64,000 bases of DNA from Zhengitettix transpicula (GCA_037074705.1 CM073590.1:95720947-95784946); one strand, 5' to 3'. Shown: positions 12,176 to 24,841, counted from the stretch's first letter. The notes: generated by a model not told the origin, from the sequence alone. Numbers and translations: made by a program.

Positions 12176-12216
12176 CCAAAAGTGGGCGGTAGGTATAAAA
12201 GGATTGACTACCCCTG
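12176..12216 (+). mobile_element. Right terminal inverted repeat of the hAT element
   Basis: Read on the reverse strand it starts CAGGGGTAGTCAATCC and continues into a CCGCCCACTTTTGG segment, a typical end for this hAT subgroup. No matching left end was found upstream, so the element is truncated or its left end has decayed; the 8 bp target duplication cannot be confirmed. Confidence 0.65.
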
Positions 12217-14482
12217 ATATAAATGAAAAAATTTTAGCCTATACTTTTATTGTAAGTAAGGCTTTATTGAGAAGTTAACATTTGTTTTGTGTGAAATTTA
12301 TATGTTTAAATAGTCCTATTCCTAGTGTAATTAATGAATCATTTCAAGTTTTTATGTATTACTATTTTACATTGAATTTTCAAGACGGTCAAGTCTTGTA
12401 TCTTCTTCGTCTGTATTGTGAAATATCTTTTGCTACTATAAATTATATAATCTCCACACTTGGTAGTTGTCAACAGCACTGTTTACCGCAGTAAGTTCGA
12501 TTTTCGATTACTAAATGAATGAAAGAAAAACATTTCTAACTTAAACATGAGGATATTAATAGTTTTGTACAACATATTTTCTCTCTCAGAATAATAGATT
12601 ATTAAATAAATCTTCAGAAATCAAAGCTGAAATTTGGTTTCGACTGCAGTATTAAATATTTCCCTTGTTTTATTTTACTCATTTCAAGAATCCATTGAGT
12701 ATTTAATTTGCCTGGGATTTTAAAATATTTATTAAAATAAGTTTCCTTTTCATATCAGTGTCATATTTCGAAGAATTGTCGCGTAATGTGCCGAAGTTAT
12801 TCTACGGATGTAATGAAATCTGAATTAGTAGTTGTAAATATCATAATGAGTTTGTTTTTGTGTGTTGGTTATTAATAATCTTGAATTTACATTTCGTGGT
12901 ATTTTTGACTTGTCACTGCTTAATGTGTGTTTTATGCTCGTCTTGACGTTTTAATTCTTTTTACTGCCGTTTGCTTTGCAATGCTCTAAGATTGGTTTAT
13001 CTGACAACTGTTTTGGGTTTCTGATGAATATTGCCCCGTGTAGATAATGTAATCCCAAGGCCCACTCATGTAATTGTGAACTTTTTAACTAGTAGAGGAA
13101 ACGTACATGCTATAAATTTAAGAAATTCAGTAATTCTCTTTTTCCGTATCGTAGCGTACTTTATCAAAATTTTAACCATATTAGACAGTCTCGAAGCATT
13201 TGAGGTCCCGCACAAGTCGTCGCCTCTGCCGGTAGAAATGGTCTATGTAACCAGAAAATGTTTGTATTCTACTACGAAATATAGAAAATATATGCTCATA
13301 TAGGATTTGTCTTATAAATATTTAACAAAATTTTTTGTTTTCAATGGGTTGTCTTACGTAACACTCTCTGAATAACACTTTTTCTTATGGTAATGCGAAT
13401 GCAAAAACGTCAGCACTCCCGAAATAGTACCATTAGTCGTGTAAATATTTAATGCGTTTTTGTCAGCGACACTTCCCCCAAAATTCAGCTAGTTTGAGAG
13501 AGAAACTGTGGGACTATGACTGTAGTTCTTCAGCCTTATATTTAAATAATTGCTGATTCAACTATGGATCTTACGGGGTCTCTTACCAAACGAAAAATGA
13601 TATTTTCACATGAAATGCCATGAGCCAGAGTAAGAGATGTATATATGTAAGGCGACGAACATTTTCATTACGAGTTTCCTTCGGGACGATTTCGTCGTCA
13701 ACAAGACTCGCGATATTGATAAAAAAGAATCCTGATTAAACAGACGTAAAACTGGCAAAACTGTTTTTGATTAAATTATTTTTAGTTCACTATTTCCTAG
13801 CTTGTGGACAAATAATGAAGGGAAGCTTTATAATCTTGATTTATTCCCAATTTATGCTAATTAATGTGAAGTAACCAATTAACAGACAAGATTAAGTGAT
13901 AATATAAAATCTATTAAAACAATTTAGCAATATTGAAATATTTTATTTTCTTGTATATAAATTTTGTTAAATTAAGTTTTTGTGTTCGCCTCCAGGCCAC
14001 ACTAGCGAAGATAACTATTTTACTGTAGCACTGACGATTCTCCAAAGCTAAGCTTAAACCCGAAATAATGATGATCACGTAATACTAGATGTTTAGCCTG
14101 TATACGGTACTGATATTGATGCAAGAAATACATTTAATATTTCGTTTCCTGGAATGAATAGAAATTTCTACATCATCTCTCTCACTTTATACTAAAATAA
14201 TTTATATTTGTTGAAGCAGCCAATCATGGTGATTGAAAATGTTAAATTCATGCTGGGTAAAGTTCAGATTTATCATAATTCAGAGTCTTACCTATGAGCA
14301 GTTAGGTATTTATGGTAAAGACCGGTAATATTGGACACATTTTAATGTGCTGTCGATTTAGATTTATTTATTGGTTCCATTAGTCCTCTGCTGAGGAAAT
14401 AGGACATGTCAAAGAAATATACGGAGTTAACATACACAACAATCACCTCTTGCAAATACTTAAATGTAACTGTAAATAGACA

Positions 14483-14483
<1 letters not shown>
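12217..14483. other. Non-coding stretch
   Basis: No gene supported. The open frame 13031-13303 (90 codons) has no motif, no splice context and an AT-driven composition, and I treat it as chance. Confidence 0.4.

Positions 14484-14516
<33 letters not shown>
14484..14516. repeat. (CA)n microsatellite
   Basis: About 16 CA units in a row. Confidence 0.95.
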
Positions 14517-16141
14517 GTACGAATAATACATATAAAACAGACCAAAGAAAATGCAGAAATTAAACAGATGATAAATAATTTATAATAAAAATAATAAAAA
14601 GTAGACAATTTGAAAATGAGTAAAAATATGGTAATTAATACATGACAGAAAATGGTTAATATTCATACATAAACGACAAGGGACAAAACGTTACATCTAT
14701 CTATATAATAAAAAAGGATGTATATTTGTATGTATGTATTTACGTTGTTTTTTATACAAATTTTATCGCGTGGACAGAATTTAACAAAAATTGGTATATA
14801 TATTCTGCCAAAATCGAGAACCGGTACTGTGGGGTTGAGAAACCCCTAGAATAAACGTGGAAATAATTATCATTGAAATAAGTTACGAATTAGTGTTAAA
14901 TTACTGCGCGAGACGATGACGTCATAAGTTTTTAAGACATTGACGTATCCTAAATATAGTTCTGTATTTCGTAATGAAATAAAGCTGAAATATTTTTATT
15001 GAATAAAAAGTATAATTTTTTTTCAGTAATACTCCATCGATTAGTAATAAAAAACAATACGAAACACTTTACTTGCGCAAAGTTAATTTGGAATAGTTAA
15101 TTATCCCGCTATCTTTGATAAAACCAATATGGCGCCTTATAATACATTCAAATGTGTGTCGGTCGAGATTTATAAAATTTCATAATATAACGTACTATTG
15201 TATCCTGTATAATATTTCAGAAGATAACAAGATTTGTCTGAGGTACGACTGCTGAATTATATGTTTGTAACTATAAAAGTATTGAAAATGACGTACGGAA
15301 CTCCGAAAGTTTTTATGGTCGTTATTCAATTAATGCACTATCAGTCAAAGGTATGTACAGAAATAGGAACATTTTAATTGAATTAAAAGTACAATTAATT
15401 ATACTTTACGCAACGTATTTCTATAAATTTGTATAAATGTAAACAAATTATTGCGTGCAATTTGTGTCGTGAAACAAAAATTTGAGGTTAGGATAGCAGT
15501 ATTTGTTTTACCATTTTTGGGAACGACGTTATAGATGATAAATTTCTGAGAAATGAAGCTGAGCAAAAATATTTTAATTGAATAATAAGTATAATTAAAT
15601 CTACCAATACTACATCGAGTGATAAATATAATTTATTATGAAAGGTTATACAATCCATAGCATTAATTTTCTTTTAAATAACTTGACTTTTGACGTGGAA
15701 TATTTAACGGGATCAGGGACCAATATGTTTCCCAATTATATCTTGCAATACGCACTGGAAGATACATAGAATTATGATAAAAACAATACTTAAATGTTCA
15801 AAATTGATATTTTTTATTGAAGACAGCGTATTTAGTAATGTTTTGCATTAATTTTATACAATGCTACCAACTGCAGATTGCTAAAACCACCAAATAGTTT
15901 AATTTCAGATGGAAAAATTATATGTCTACAAATTTAATAATTGTTTTAAATAGTGTATGTATATCTATCTATATTATATATTTCTACATGCACCGGAGGA
16001 GACTAAGAATGATGGAAAACACAATCCCTAATACTTCTGAATCATTATAATTTGATAGATTTTAAATCTGCAGAAAGTGACGTATTCTTAAAGTGAAATT
16101 CATGAAAAAAATTTGGTTATGTATGTATCATTATAATTTAT

Positions 16142-16142
<1 letters not shown>

Positions 16143-16196
<54 letters not shown>
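16143..16196. repeat. (CA)n-(TA)n compound microsatellite
   Basis: A CA run passes straight into an AT run, at the left edge of the three-copy repeat block. Confidence 0.9.
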
Positions 16197-16201
<5 letters not shown>

Positions 16202-17266
16202 TATAGGCTCATATCCTCATTTTTATGAAGTAGGTTTTATAACCAAATACTAACAAAAAGAAGTGATGATATACATTTGTCTGTAATTGGATAATACTTT
16301 TATTATTAATAATTTTAAAACAGATGTAAATTTATCATTTTAGAAAATTTTGAAATTAAGTTGTTTCAAATGTGACATAGTCAAAATTATTAACTCATTT
16401 GGTTACAAATGATCAGCTGACTAACATTCAGGCAACAGAAGTGTGACTGGTTTGTAATAATTCAGGATTATTTAATCACTTATGGCTATTTATAAATTCA
16501 TATATATACACTAACTTATTTGGATTGATAATCAGCCAGAGAGTAGATGACATACCATAAATCTGTATAAGGTATATGTATATACATTACTTAAAAGACT
16601 TCCCAAATTTGTATATATATAATTTTTCCAGCTTAAAGTTATGTTAATAATATTTTTCAATAAATATATATATTAGGTATAGGCACATATCCTCATTTTT
16701 ATGAAGTAGGTTGTTTTATTATTCATATAGCTCTGTTTTGAATTTTTATATTTTAACTATAAGAAACATACAAAATAAGTGATGAGATACATTTTCTGTA
16801 TTAGGATATTTTTCTTATTATTAATTTACAAACAGATGTAACAGATGTGAAATTTTCATTTTAGAAATAAATATTTTTTAAATATTAGACAGTTAGTAAT
16901 AATGTTCAATAAATATGTATATCAGGTATAAGCTCATATCCTTATTTTTATGAAGTAGGTTTTTTATTATTCATATGGCTATCTTTTGAATTTTTTATAT
17001 TTCTAAACTATATTAAAATAACCAAATACAGTGAAAAGAAGTGATGATATACATTTGTCTGTAATTGGATAATATTTTTATTATTAATAATTTTCAAAAC
17101 AGATGTAAATTTATCATTTTAGAAATTAAGTTCTTTCAAATGTGTCATAGTCAAAATTATTAACCCATTTGCATAGAAATGATCATCTGATTGACATTCA
17201 GGCAACAGCAGTGTGACTGGTTTGTAACAATTCAGGATTATTTAATCACTTATGGCTATTTACAAA

Positions 17267-17311
<45 letters not shown>

Positions 17312-17455
17312 TAACTTATTTGGATAGGTAACTAGCCAGGGTGTAGATGGCATACCATAAATCTGTATACGGTATATATAATTTATTACTGTATTTTACT
17401 TAAAAGACTTCCAAAACTTATATATAAATAATTTTTCCAGCTCAAAGTTATGCTT
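16197..17455. repeat. Three-copy direct repeat block inside Helitron 2
   Basis: The landmark CATATCCTCATTTTTATGAA recurs (with small changes) at about 16211, 16688 and 16935. Copies one and three are near full length, each continuing through CATTCAGGCAACAG, GTGTGACTGGTTTGTAA, CTAACTTATTTGGAT and TTTTTCCAGCT; the middle copy is cut short. The units contain AACCAAATAC and AAGAAGTGATGATATACA, which link them to the foldback repeats near 47.1 and 58.2 kb. A further (AT)n tract lies inside copy three at about 17274-17308. Confidence 0.85.
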
Positions 17456-18672
17456 TCAATTGTTTACTCTGCATTGTTGCTTAGAATTGTAAAAAATTAC
17501 ATATGTGAATTTAAAAGGCTCTTCCCAAATTTGGAATCTAAATTAATGTTTACTATGTCAAAAAATCATCGGATTTAGATAAAATTTATGAAATTCTATA
17601 TACTATCCCATTTGGAAAGTAAAAAAGTACAGAGATCAGATTACATGATGAATGTTGATGTGGTTCAGTTACATAAAAATATCCGAAAAATACATGTTTA
17701 CCGGCAGTTTAAATATATTTCTGGAACAATGAAATTAATAAAATTTCTATACATGTGCCCCGTGTATAATTTCAACCCCCTTTTGGGATTGGGAGGGGAG
17801 CTCCCCTTACGGGTTTGGGGTGGAGTGGCATTACATAAAAATAATGCAAAAGCAATCAAGATTGGAGTCGAATTCAGGGTTATGTATGTCACTGAATTTG
17901 ATTATGACATTCTCTTTAATCCCCAGGCACGGGCACGGACGGGGTGGAATTTTTAAAAAGTATTAAATCGTCGATATTAACGTGGAATAAATAAATGTCA
18001 GGCCATTAGCGTTGATAGTATTTCTACCGATGTTGTTTGTAAAATTTCAACCCCTTTCAGCGTGAGAGGGGAGAACGCTTAAGGGTGGGGGATGAAATAT
18101 TCTAACATCCTACGACAACTGATATTTGATTTGGATAAATATTTTTGGGGGTCAAAGAGTTGATAATGTTTCTAGCAATTTATATTTTTTCAACCCCTTA
18201 GATCATGGTAAAGGAGCACCCTTAGGGTGGGTATGGAAGGGCGTTACAAGGAAATAACGGGAAGACAACCGAGATTGGAGTCAAAACCAAGGTTATGGAT
18301 GTCGCCGAGTTAAATTATGACAACCAATTTGCTCATTTAACCCCCAGGATTTGGGTGGTTAGGGGTGGATATTTTGAAACATGCAATCACGGCGGTTATT
18401 AGCGTAGAATAAATATTCTCAAGGGTTAATTAGATTGATTGTATTTCTACTGATGTGTGTGTAAAATTTCAACCTTTATCTTGCAGAACTCAAGGAGTAT
18501 ATTTAAGAAGAAATTAGGAGGTATGTTTGTTGCAACTGATGCAATAAAATTCAATGTATTTTATAGATTTTCAATTAATGCACTATCGGTCTAAACAATG
18601 TACGGAACAGTTAGATTTACTTTTTCGGTTTTATATAAATAAGTACACGGGCAACGCCGGGCACCCAGCTAG

Positions 18673-19358
18673 TAATTTATAAAAAATTTAAAAAATCCCA
18701 AATTAATTTTAATCAATTTTCTTATCTTATTATTTACTTTTTATTCTAGAACCAAAACAAAACACTTACTTCACCACAGATACTATTTGTTTTTCACAGA
18801 GACTCAATCACAAGACACAAACACTTATTTCATACTGATACTCTGTCGGCAGTCACGTCGCTCTCGTCATAGTCGTGTATCTTCTTCAAATAGAAAATCC
18901 TAGATTGCATCTTCTTCCAGACTTCTTATTAATTTTTAAGTTCGGAAATTTTCCTAAGCGCCTGATACAGTTATGGGACCGTCAAACTCTTCACATTGAT
19001 TTCCGATATTATATTTTGTCCTTACAACTTGGGTTATACAGCTTGAGTTCGAATTTATCACATCTATTACAACTTTCTTTTTTTTCGAATTCCGTTGTCG
19101 GTCGTACGTTAGTACTCCGTTCAAAGCTGTTGTAGACAATGTATGGCTACTTACACACTACTGTCGTTTCTTATAGTTGATCTATAACGAAGCTTGCTTC
19201 ATAATTTTGTACGTCGATCTACGGAAGTATCAGATAAAGTGGCTTGAAAAAGCTTTCTGTGTCAAACAATAGTTTTGTTTGTATAATCCAGTAATTTTCA
19301 GTTCATCTTTACGTTTCATGCCTCAGATGATCCGTCTCGCTCATTATATATTATCTCA
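18673..19358. other. Non-coding sequence
   Basis: No supported gene. The frames at 18875-19135 and 18954-19139 overlap each other on opposite strands and show no motif. Confidence 0.4.
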
Positions 19359-20217
19359 CCGTGCGAGTAAAATAATAGAAAAGCAAAGTTCCTTTAATAT
19401 ACTGTCAAACTGTTACGTAAAATATGATTGTTAATTTTAATAATTAATCCCAATGTTTTTAATCAGTCATCAAAAATGAAATAAAATGCTAATTCAATTC
19501 AATTCCTTTTGAGGACTTTCGGCAATTTGCCAAATTCTTCTATACCAAGAAAAAAAATCCAAACCATTTACATTTTAACAATGATCCCACAAAATATTTT
19601 TACATAACTAAATTATATTTATTTAATGTTATTTAAACCATTAGTTTTCAATTTTTTAAATGGTCCAAAATCGTCAGTATATAAAAATTCAACTTATCCT
19701 ATATTTGGACTCTAGTGGAAATATTAATGAATGTATCAGTTTCCAGCAGGTTTAGAATGTAATTAGACGAGTCACTTTTGCTTTATGGAGTGGTTTACAT
19801 TTCGTTTTTCTGGTTTTATTGAAATTTCGTCTATGTTCTCTCGTGAAGGCACAAAAGATTTACTGGATTTAGGACAAGTTGAAAGTTTGTATACTGATTA
19901 TTTTGGATCGTTTTGAATATGTTTTTCTTTTAAATAATATAAAGTGTATAATTTATTTATATAAAAATATTTTATGGGGGATCCTTGTTGAAATGTAAAT
20001 GGTTAAGAAATTTTTTATTTTTGTACTGATGAATATGGGAAATTGCCGAAAGCTCCACAAAATTCTTAATTAAAGAATTTAAAAATGAATTAGTTTTTCT
20101 ATTCAATAACTGATTAAAAACATTGGAATTAATTACTAAATTTAACGATCATATTTTACGTTACAGTTCGATAGTATATTAAATGAACTTTCCTTTGCTA
20201 TTATTTTACTCGCACGG
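19359..20217. mobile_element. DNA element with ~170 bp inverted terminal repeats
   Basis: The left arm, CCGTGCGAGTAAAATAATAG onward (19359 to about 19530), matches the reverse complement of the right arm ending CTCGCACGG at 20217 (from about 20048). Shared stretches include TTTAATATACT, ACGTAAAATATGAT, AATGTTTTTAATCAGT and CTTTCGGCAATTT. Arms differ by scattered substitutions and short gaps, so the insertion is old. The ~500 bp middle holds no transposase frame. I could not fix a target-site duplication, so the superfamily is unassigned. Confidence 0.82.
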
Positions 20218-20859
20218 AGAAAATATTTTGTGTCCAAGAATTCAGTGTCCCTACAGATCCGAAACCAGAGAGAAAATGACATGAAACCGAAGGTTCGGTC
20301 ATTTGTTTCACGTTATTCCTGGTAATATGACTATTTCTTGGAATCTTGTCGGAGCTTCTTGTTGGCGTTGGCTGTGTTAAACGTGTAACGACAAAGGATA
20401 CATAATATAAATGTTAATGTCCAGAGAAGATAAGGAAAAAACTAAACTCTTTCTTAAATTTGTCGGATATACATGACGTCTCGTCCTTACAATAACAATT
20501 ATATGAAATCTTTCATGAATGTCAGATAATTTTCAGTTTTGAGACAGGATACAGTTTGATCAGAATGGAAGAATCAATAATTGTTCTTTTAATAATGCTA
20601 CATTCCAAACTGCACACTGAAACGTTTACAGCCTCTATAAACAGCGTCTTTAACACGATTAAATCATTTTCAGGTGGTTACTTTTTTCTTAAATTATAAT
20701 ATATGTTAAGAATGATCAGCATTCAAGGTGAACTTCTTCACTTCTCTTGTTTATACTCGTGGAATATTAACGAGATAGCTGGCGATTGATTTTAATGGGG
20801 TGAACTTTGAAATTGGTTTAAAAAGATTGGATTTACGTGTACGAAGACGAGCGCACATA
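20218..20859. other. Non-coding sequence
   Basis: No supported gene or repeat. Confidence 0.4.
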
Positions 20860-21010
20860 AAAGCAAGGCACGCGCCCCCGGCTAATGTCATTAGCTGGAC
20901 GTTAATGGAAACTCTGCTCCCGGAAATGACTTCCAATCACGGCACACGCTGTCGGTTGCATCGTTCCTCCGACTGTCACAGCGAGATTGCCTTGGCTTCT
21001 TGTTATATGA
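20860..21010. promoter_or_regulatory. Candidate conserved enhancer with homeodomain sites
   Basis: A GC-richer stretch stands out from its AT-rich surroundings. It holds the perfect 15 bp palindrome GCTAATGTCATTAGC (20881-20895), which contains TAAT-NNN-ATTA, the paired-class homeodomain dimer site. A further TTAATGG follows 8 bp later. Overlapping frames on both strands (20800-21030 and 20751-20936) show no protein motif. The regulatory role is inferred from composition and motif only. Confidence 0.3.
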
Positions 21011-21259
21011 AACGAATCGTGACACTGTAGTCGGAATAATCCAAGGAAATATGGCAATTCTCGTTCATCTCTGTCGTGAATATGTGTTTTGAATAAGAGT
21101 ATGGAATATATATCTATCGAAAGAATTTTTTCTCAACATCTTTCGAAATGCTTTTATAATTAAGTTTAACTGTTGTTTACTTTTCAATGCTTTAAATAAG
21201 AGTATAGCTTGTCTAGGTAGACCTGTGATTCAATAAGCAAGTTGGGATCCTTACAGAGC

Positions 21260-21733
21260 GAAGCACATCAACGCGCTGGATAAAATTTAGAAACTGGCTG
21301 GGGTTTTTCTGTGGGTACGAAACTAAATGGGAAACACTCGGCGATAGGATGGAAAAAGGCTAGACTTGGTGCACTCGACAAGGCTTACACGGACGAACCG
21401 GTCTGGACAAAATATGGGAGCGTCTATGTATACCTACATTTTTCTCTAAAAAAAGACCATAATTATAAGATAAAAGAAAGGGACCAAAGAACGGAGGTGG
21501 ACAAATATTCCTTCACAATAAGGACTGGAATGCTTTGCCTGCAAGGATACTAGAGACTTTCCATAAGAGTACAAAGGTTTTTGAAAAGAAGTTAGAAACA
21601 TTGAAATATTAGTGCTCGTGTTGTAAAAAAAAGAATAATAAATTTTTTAATTGTTTAAAAAAATTCTGTAATTTATACTTCTATTTTATCAATCTGCCGC
21701 CTGGGTTTAAATGCCCGCCTGTAATAATAATAA
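21260..21733 (+). pseudogene. Non-LTR retrotransposon reverse-transcriptase C-terminal relic
   Basis: The translation matches the widespread C-terminal tail of CR1/L2-like reverse transcriptases. YETKWETLGDRMEK (one frame, about 21318-21358) is followed by ARLGALDKAYTDEPVWTKYG and HNYKIKERDQRTEVDKYSFT (second frame, about 21360-21523). A further frame change near 21520 leads to KDWNALPARILETF and STKVFEKKLETLKY, ending at TAG about 21610. At least two frameshifts make it non-functional. The 3' end closes with an AAT-type microsatellite at about 21723-21733, typical of this group. The catalytic reverse transcriptase core and endonuclease are absent, as expected for a 5'-truncated copy. Confidence 0.75.
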
Positions 21734-23475
21734 ATGCAATACAATACATAACATCAATTACAACATGAAGTCTATTCAAAATTATTAACGTTGTTGAAAA
21801 TATTTAAAATATTAAAATGGGAGATATTTGAAAGGATAAGTCATTGAAGTTACATAAATTATTAATATTAATGTAACAAATCAGAAATTATGTTTTCTGT
21901 ACACATTTTTATTTTATTTTAACAAACAGTAGCGCACATTTTACATTTAAAGTACGTTCACACTATAATGAACTTATAGTATTCGAAGTAAAATATGCAT
22001 AACAAAGAAAGTTACATAAAACTAAACACCCCACTCTTCTTCATGTAGGTCTCTCAGGAATAAAATCTTTTCAATCGTGTGTGGCTCAAACTATTCTGTG
22101 CTTTTGAAGCGACTGGCCCGGCTTTAGAAAAGTCTTTCACTTGTAACTCATGTTGCAGAAATAATCAAATATTTTCTTGCCAGTTGACTAAGACAATGAT
22201 AAAATTTCCCCATTTGAAAAATTAGGAAATAAGATCATGGTGCGTATTTATTATAATTTAGAAATTATTTTATTAAGTTTCACATGTAATAAAGAAATCA
22301 ATAATGACATGAACTTACGTGGTTTGTAGTTTTTGACTTTCGTTTACTTCTTTACCTTGGAGCTCACCGTACACAACACACAAATTAAACTAGGTAATTT
22401 GACTAAATTAGAAGACTCCTGGCGTGTCCGCGTAAGGGGGGGAGGGGGGGCTTGGTGCCTCGGACGACGCACGACTGCAGATCACTGATAACAGTACAAG
22501 AACAACGATATTGTTCCGCAACACTGCTTTATTCAAGCGTTGTGATTTGTTGATAAAAGGTCACGCCCCTCGCGGGAACCGGCATCAGTCTTGTAATTTA
22601 AAACAGACTATAGAAGTTTGTCACCCAGTAACACGCATACGAAACGAGCAAGTGACGCTAAAATAAAGCAGCATAATGAAAAATAAAACAATAACGAACG
22701 TCTCAAATAAACGTGCACCAGATAGTCAAAACATATTGGAAAGAGAAGTATCGACAGTGGAAAGTATCGCCAAAAAGTATAGAGTACTATAATCCCGATA
22801 TCAGTAAAGTATATATACTTTCTACGGGTACCTACACACAGTACTTACGAAACTCATGATATAAAACATCAGCTTTCCTACCATATACTGGGTGTTACCT
22901 CTCTTAGAAGAAATTGTTTGTTTTTTTGAGCGCAGAACTTGTTCTATTACGAACCATATATCACACCTGCCAAAAATAACTCAGAGTTAATTTCGTACTC
23001 TGCAGATTGATAACTTCTAAAGACAGGCAGTACCCGACATTTGCCTAAAAGTGATGCATCAGGTAGGTCGGGCATTGAGTACTTGTACCACGCCTTTCCG
23101 ATGGCGGCAGAGTGCCTACTCAGTAGTGTACAAAAATAATACCTTGTTCCTATTTAAAATCGCGATTGTTAGCAATAATAATAGAGCCTCGTAGATGGAG
23201 TCATAATCTCTGCAGTTGTATCACGCAAACGACAACAGCTACTTAGTCCATAGTCGTAAATGTTCATGGTTTAAATACAAATTTACGGGGACGACATTAT
23301 TGTCAGATCTTAGTGTAAAATTGCGGTTTTAGACAGCCAAGGTGGCGTGTGTCAGGAATCAGAGTAGTTTATAATCTTCAAATGTAGTCATCTAATTCTG
23401 TTTTCCTTCTTCAAGATTCGAATCATGTGATAGGAACATTTGCCCTTCTTTAAAGGCGACAGCCACGCTAACAAG
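21734..23475. other. Non-coding stretch
   Basis: No supported gene. A guanine-rich run sits at 22436-22450. A 38-codon ATG frame at 22676-22792 contains ESIAKKYRVL, which resembles a helix-turn-helix, but is too short to call. Confidence 0.35.
22436..22450 (+). other. Guanine run, G-quadruplex capable
   Basis: Seven G, one A, seven G. Four GGG tracts can be drawn from these 15 bases, so a compact G-quadruplex is possible on the + strand. It lies in a locally GC-rich patch. Confidence 0.6.
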
Positions 23476-23665
23476 TCTGCAGACCGCTCTGCGTAGACAT
23501 GGTTTTGAGATTTTAGTGTGATATTCTGATACCAGATGTCAGACTGAAATCTGTAGATCCGGTCTGCATACACCATTCTCTGTAGAGATTACGAGTTCAC
23601 CGTTTGGTTTTGGCGCCGAAACACGTCAGACAGAAGTCTCAAGATCAGGTCTCCGCAGACCAAAG
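23476..23665. repeat. Degenerate ~75-90 bp tandem repeat
   Basis: Three related blocks, near 23476 (GTCTGCAGACCGCTCTGCG), 23549 (CTGTAGATCCGGTCTGCAT) and 23636 (CTCAAGATCAGGTCTCCGC), each carry a GGTCTGC/GCAGACC-type short palindrome. No coding frame explains them. Confidence 0.45.
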
Positions 23666-23883
23666 AATGGTTTTATGATTGACACAAGGCTACAGACACA
23701 GGTTTTCTTGCACGTTTTTCGCACGGAATTTCATCTTCAAGCGTCGCTTCTGAACAACATAGTCTTTTCCCACCCTCTGAGTGAAAAAATATTTGCTGGG
23801 TCCAATACATTTTCCGAAAAATGATTCACAGATAATAATACTTAATTTAGCAAAAAATCTACTTATTTACAAATATATATATA

Positions 23884-24831
23884 TTTAATATACAAAATAA
23901 AAGGGCTTTAATTAAATGAAAGAATTTAATTTACAAACAAACAAAATATTTATTTTAAAGCAATTACACAATTTAAAAATATCTCAGGGTCTCTACTGGG
24001 TTTGATAATGGCGAATCATTTTATTTCTCAACTTGATCACAAATTCCAATTTAAAAAAGAAAATATTTTCTCGTCAATTAACGATGACGAAATTTATTTT
24101 TCAACGAAATTAAACTAAAAAGATGGATTCTAATTAACAAATTTTAATTAAAAGAAGGGAACGAAATCTGACGTCTATCTTTTTATCAGGTTTACATAAT
24201 TATTTGCTTTATATTGTTACTCACGGCAGCATTCCAGGTACCTTGTACTTGACGAGACACTATGGTGGGGTTTTGCACTGCTTCTAAAAACTCACAGATT
24301 CTAAAATTAATATTTTTAGATAAAAAACCGGAACCAGGATGAACCTCCTTTGCGTCTCTCCCTTGGTTGACTTCTGCTCGGCTATGTGCTCCAAAAACTG
24401 TTTGTGTTTAGCAGGTTTCGTAGTTCTGCTCAAATGAATATTTCGTCTTGAGCAAAAAGTTCAGGGACCAATCAAAGCTGTTGATTGGTATTTCTCGATG
24501 TTTCTCTGCAAACTTCCTTTGAATATTTGAAATTTCTTGTCTATTTCAACTCGATCAACTTCTGTCGTGTCTGACTGCTCACTGCTTCTAATTAACTTTT
24601 TTTTTTAAAAAAAAAAGAATATCTCGTCTATTTTAATACGACCTGTACTTGACCAAACCTTCCAGCCAACTGAACAACCGTCTCGCAATTTTGAGCGCGC
24701 ATACCTCTTCCGACAAAGGAAACAATACCTGGCTACATTGTTGCTGTGTTCTGTAACGCCGTAAGAATATATTTCTCAAACAATTTATATTTTCAAATTT
24801 ACAATTAATGTGTTAATTAATTGGCATTACA
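23884..24831 (-). mobile_element. Solo LTR d (gypsy/errantivirus-like)
   Basis: This is close to the reverse complement of LTR f at 34917-35896. Both share CTCAGGGTCTCTACTGGGTT, a GATAATGGCGAATCATTTTA block, the TTACTCAC donor-like site (24217-24224), ATTTTGAGCGCGCAT and the terminal GCATTACA. The left end is decayed (no clean TG), so its start is approximate. It ends 10 bp before LTR e. No internal retrotransposon genes flank it. Confidence 0.72.
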
Positions 24832-24841
24832 ATATATATAT

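Larger units (their letters stand above)
14696..18672 (+). mobile_element. Helitron-like element 2 (non-autonomous, interrupted)
   Basis: It starts TC after A (TCTATCTATATAATAAAAAA) with a TGTATGTATG leader, and ends with the same GC-rich 3' end and CTAG as element 1, followed by T. The 5' part (14696-15960) contains TTTAACAAAAATTGGTA and ACTGTGGGGTTGAG, counterparts of the element 1 monomer. The 3' part (about 17588-18672) carries GGGTTTGGGGTGGAG and diverged monomers. The middle (about 16140-17455) is a foreign repeat block. No Rep/helicase frame is present; the 122-codon frame 17588-17956 is repeat read-through. It belongs to the same family as element 1 but is more diverged. Confidence 0.75.

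Noticed and set aside
13031..13303. 90-codon open frame
   Set aside because: No motif, no good start or splice context, AT-driven amino-acid composition.
22676..22792. 38-codon frame containing ESIAKKYRVL, like a pogo/psq helix-turn-helix
   Set aside because: Too short, ends in a stop before the second helix, and no transposase sequence or inverted ends flank it.
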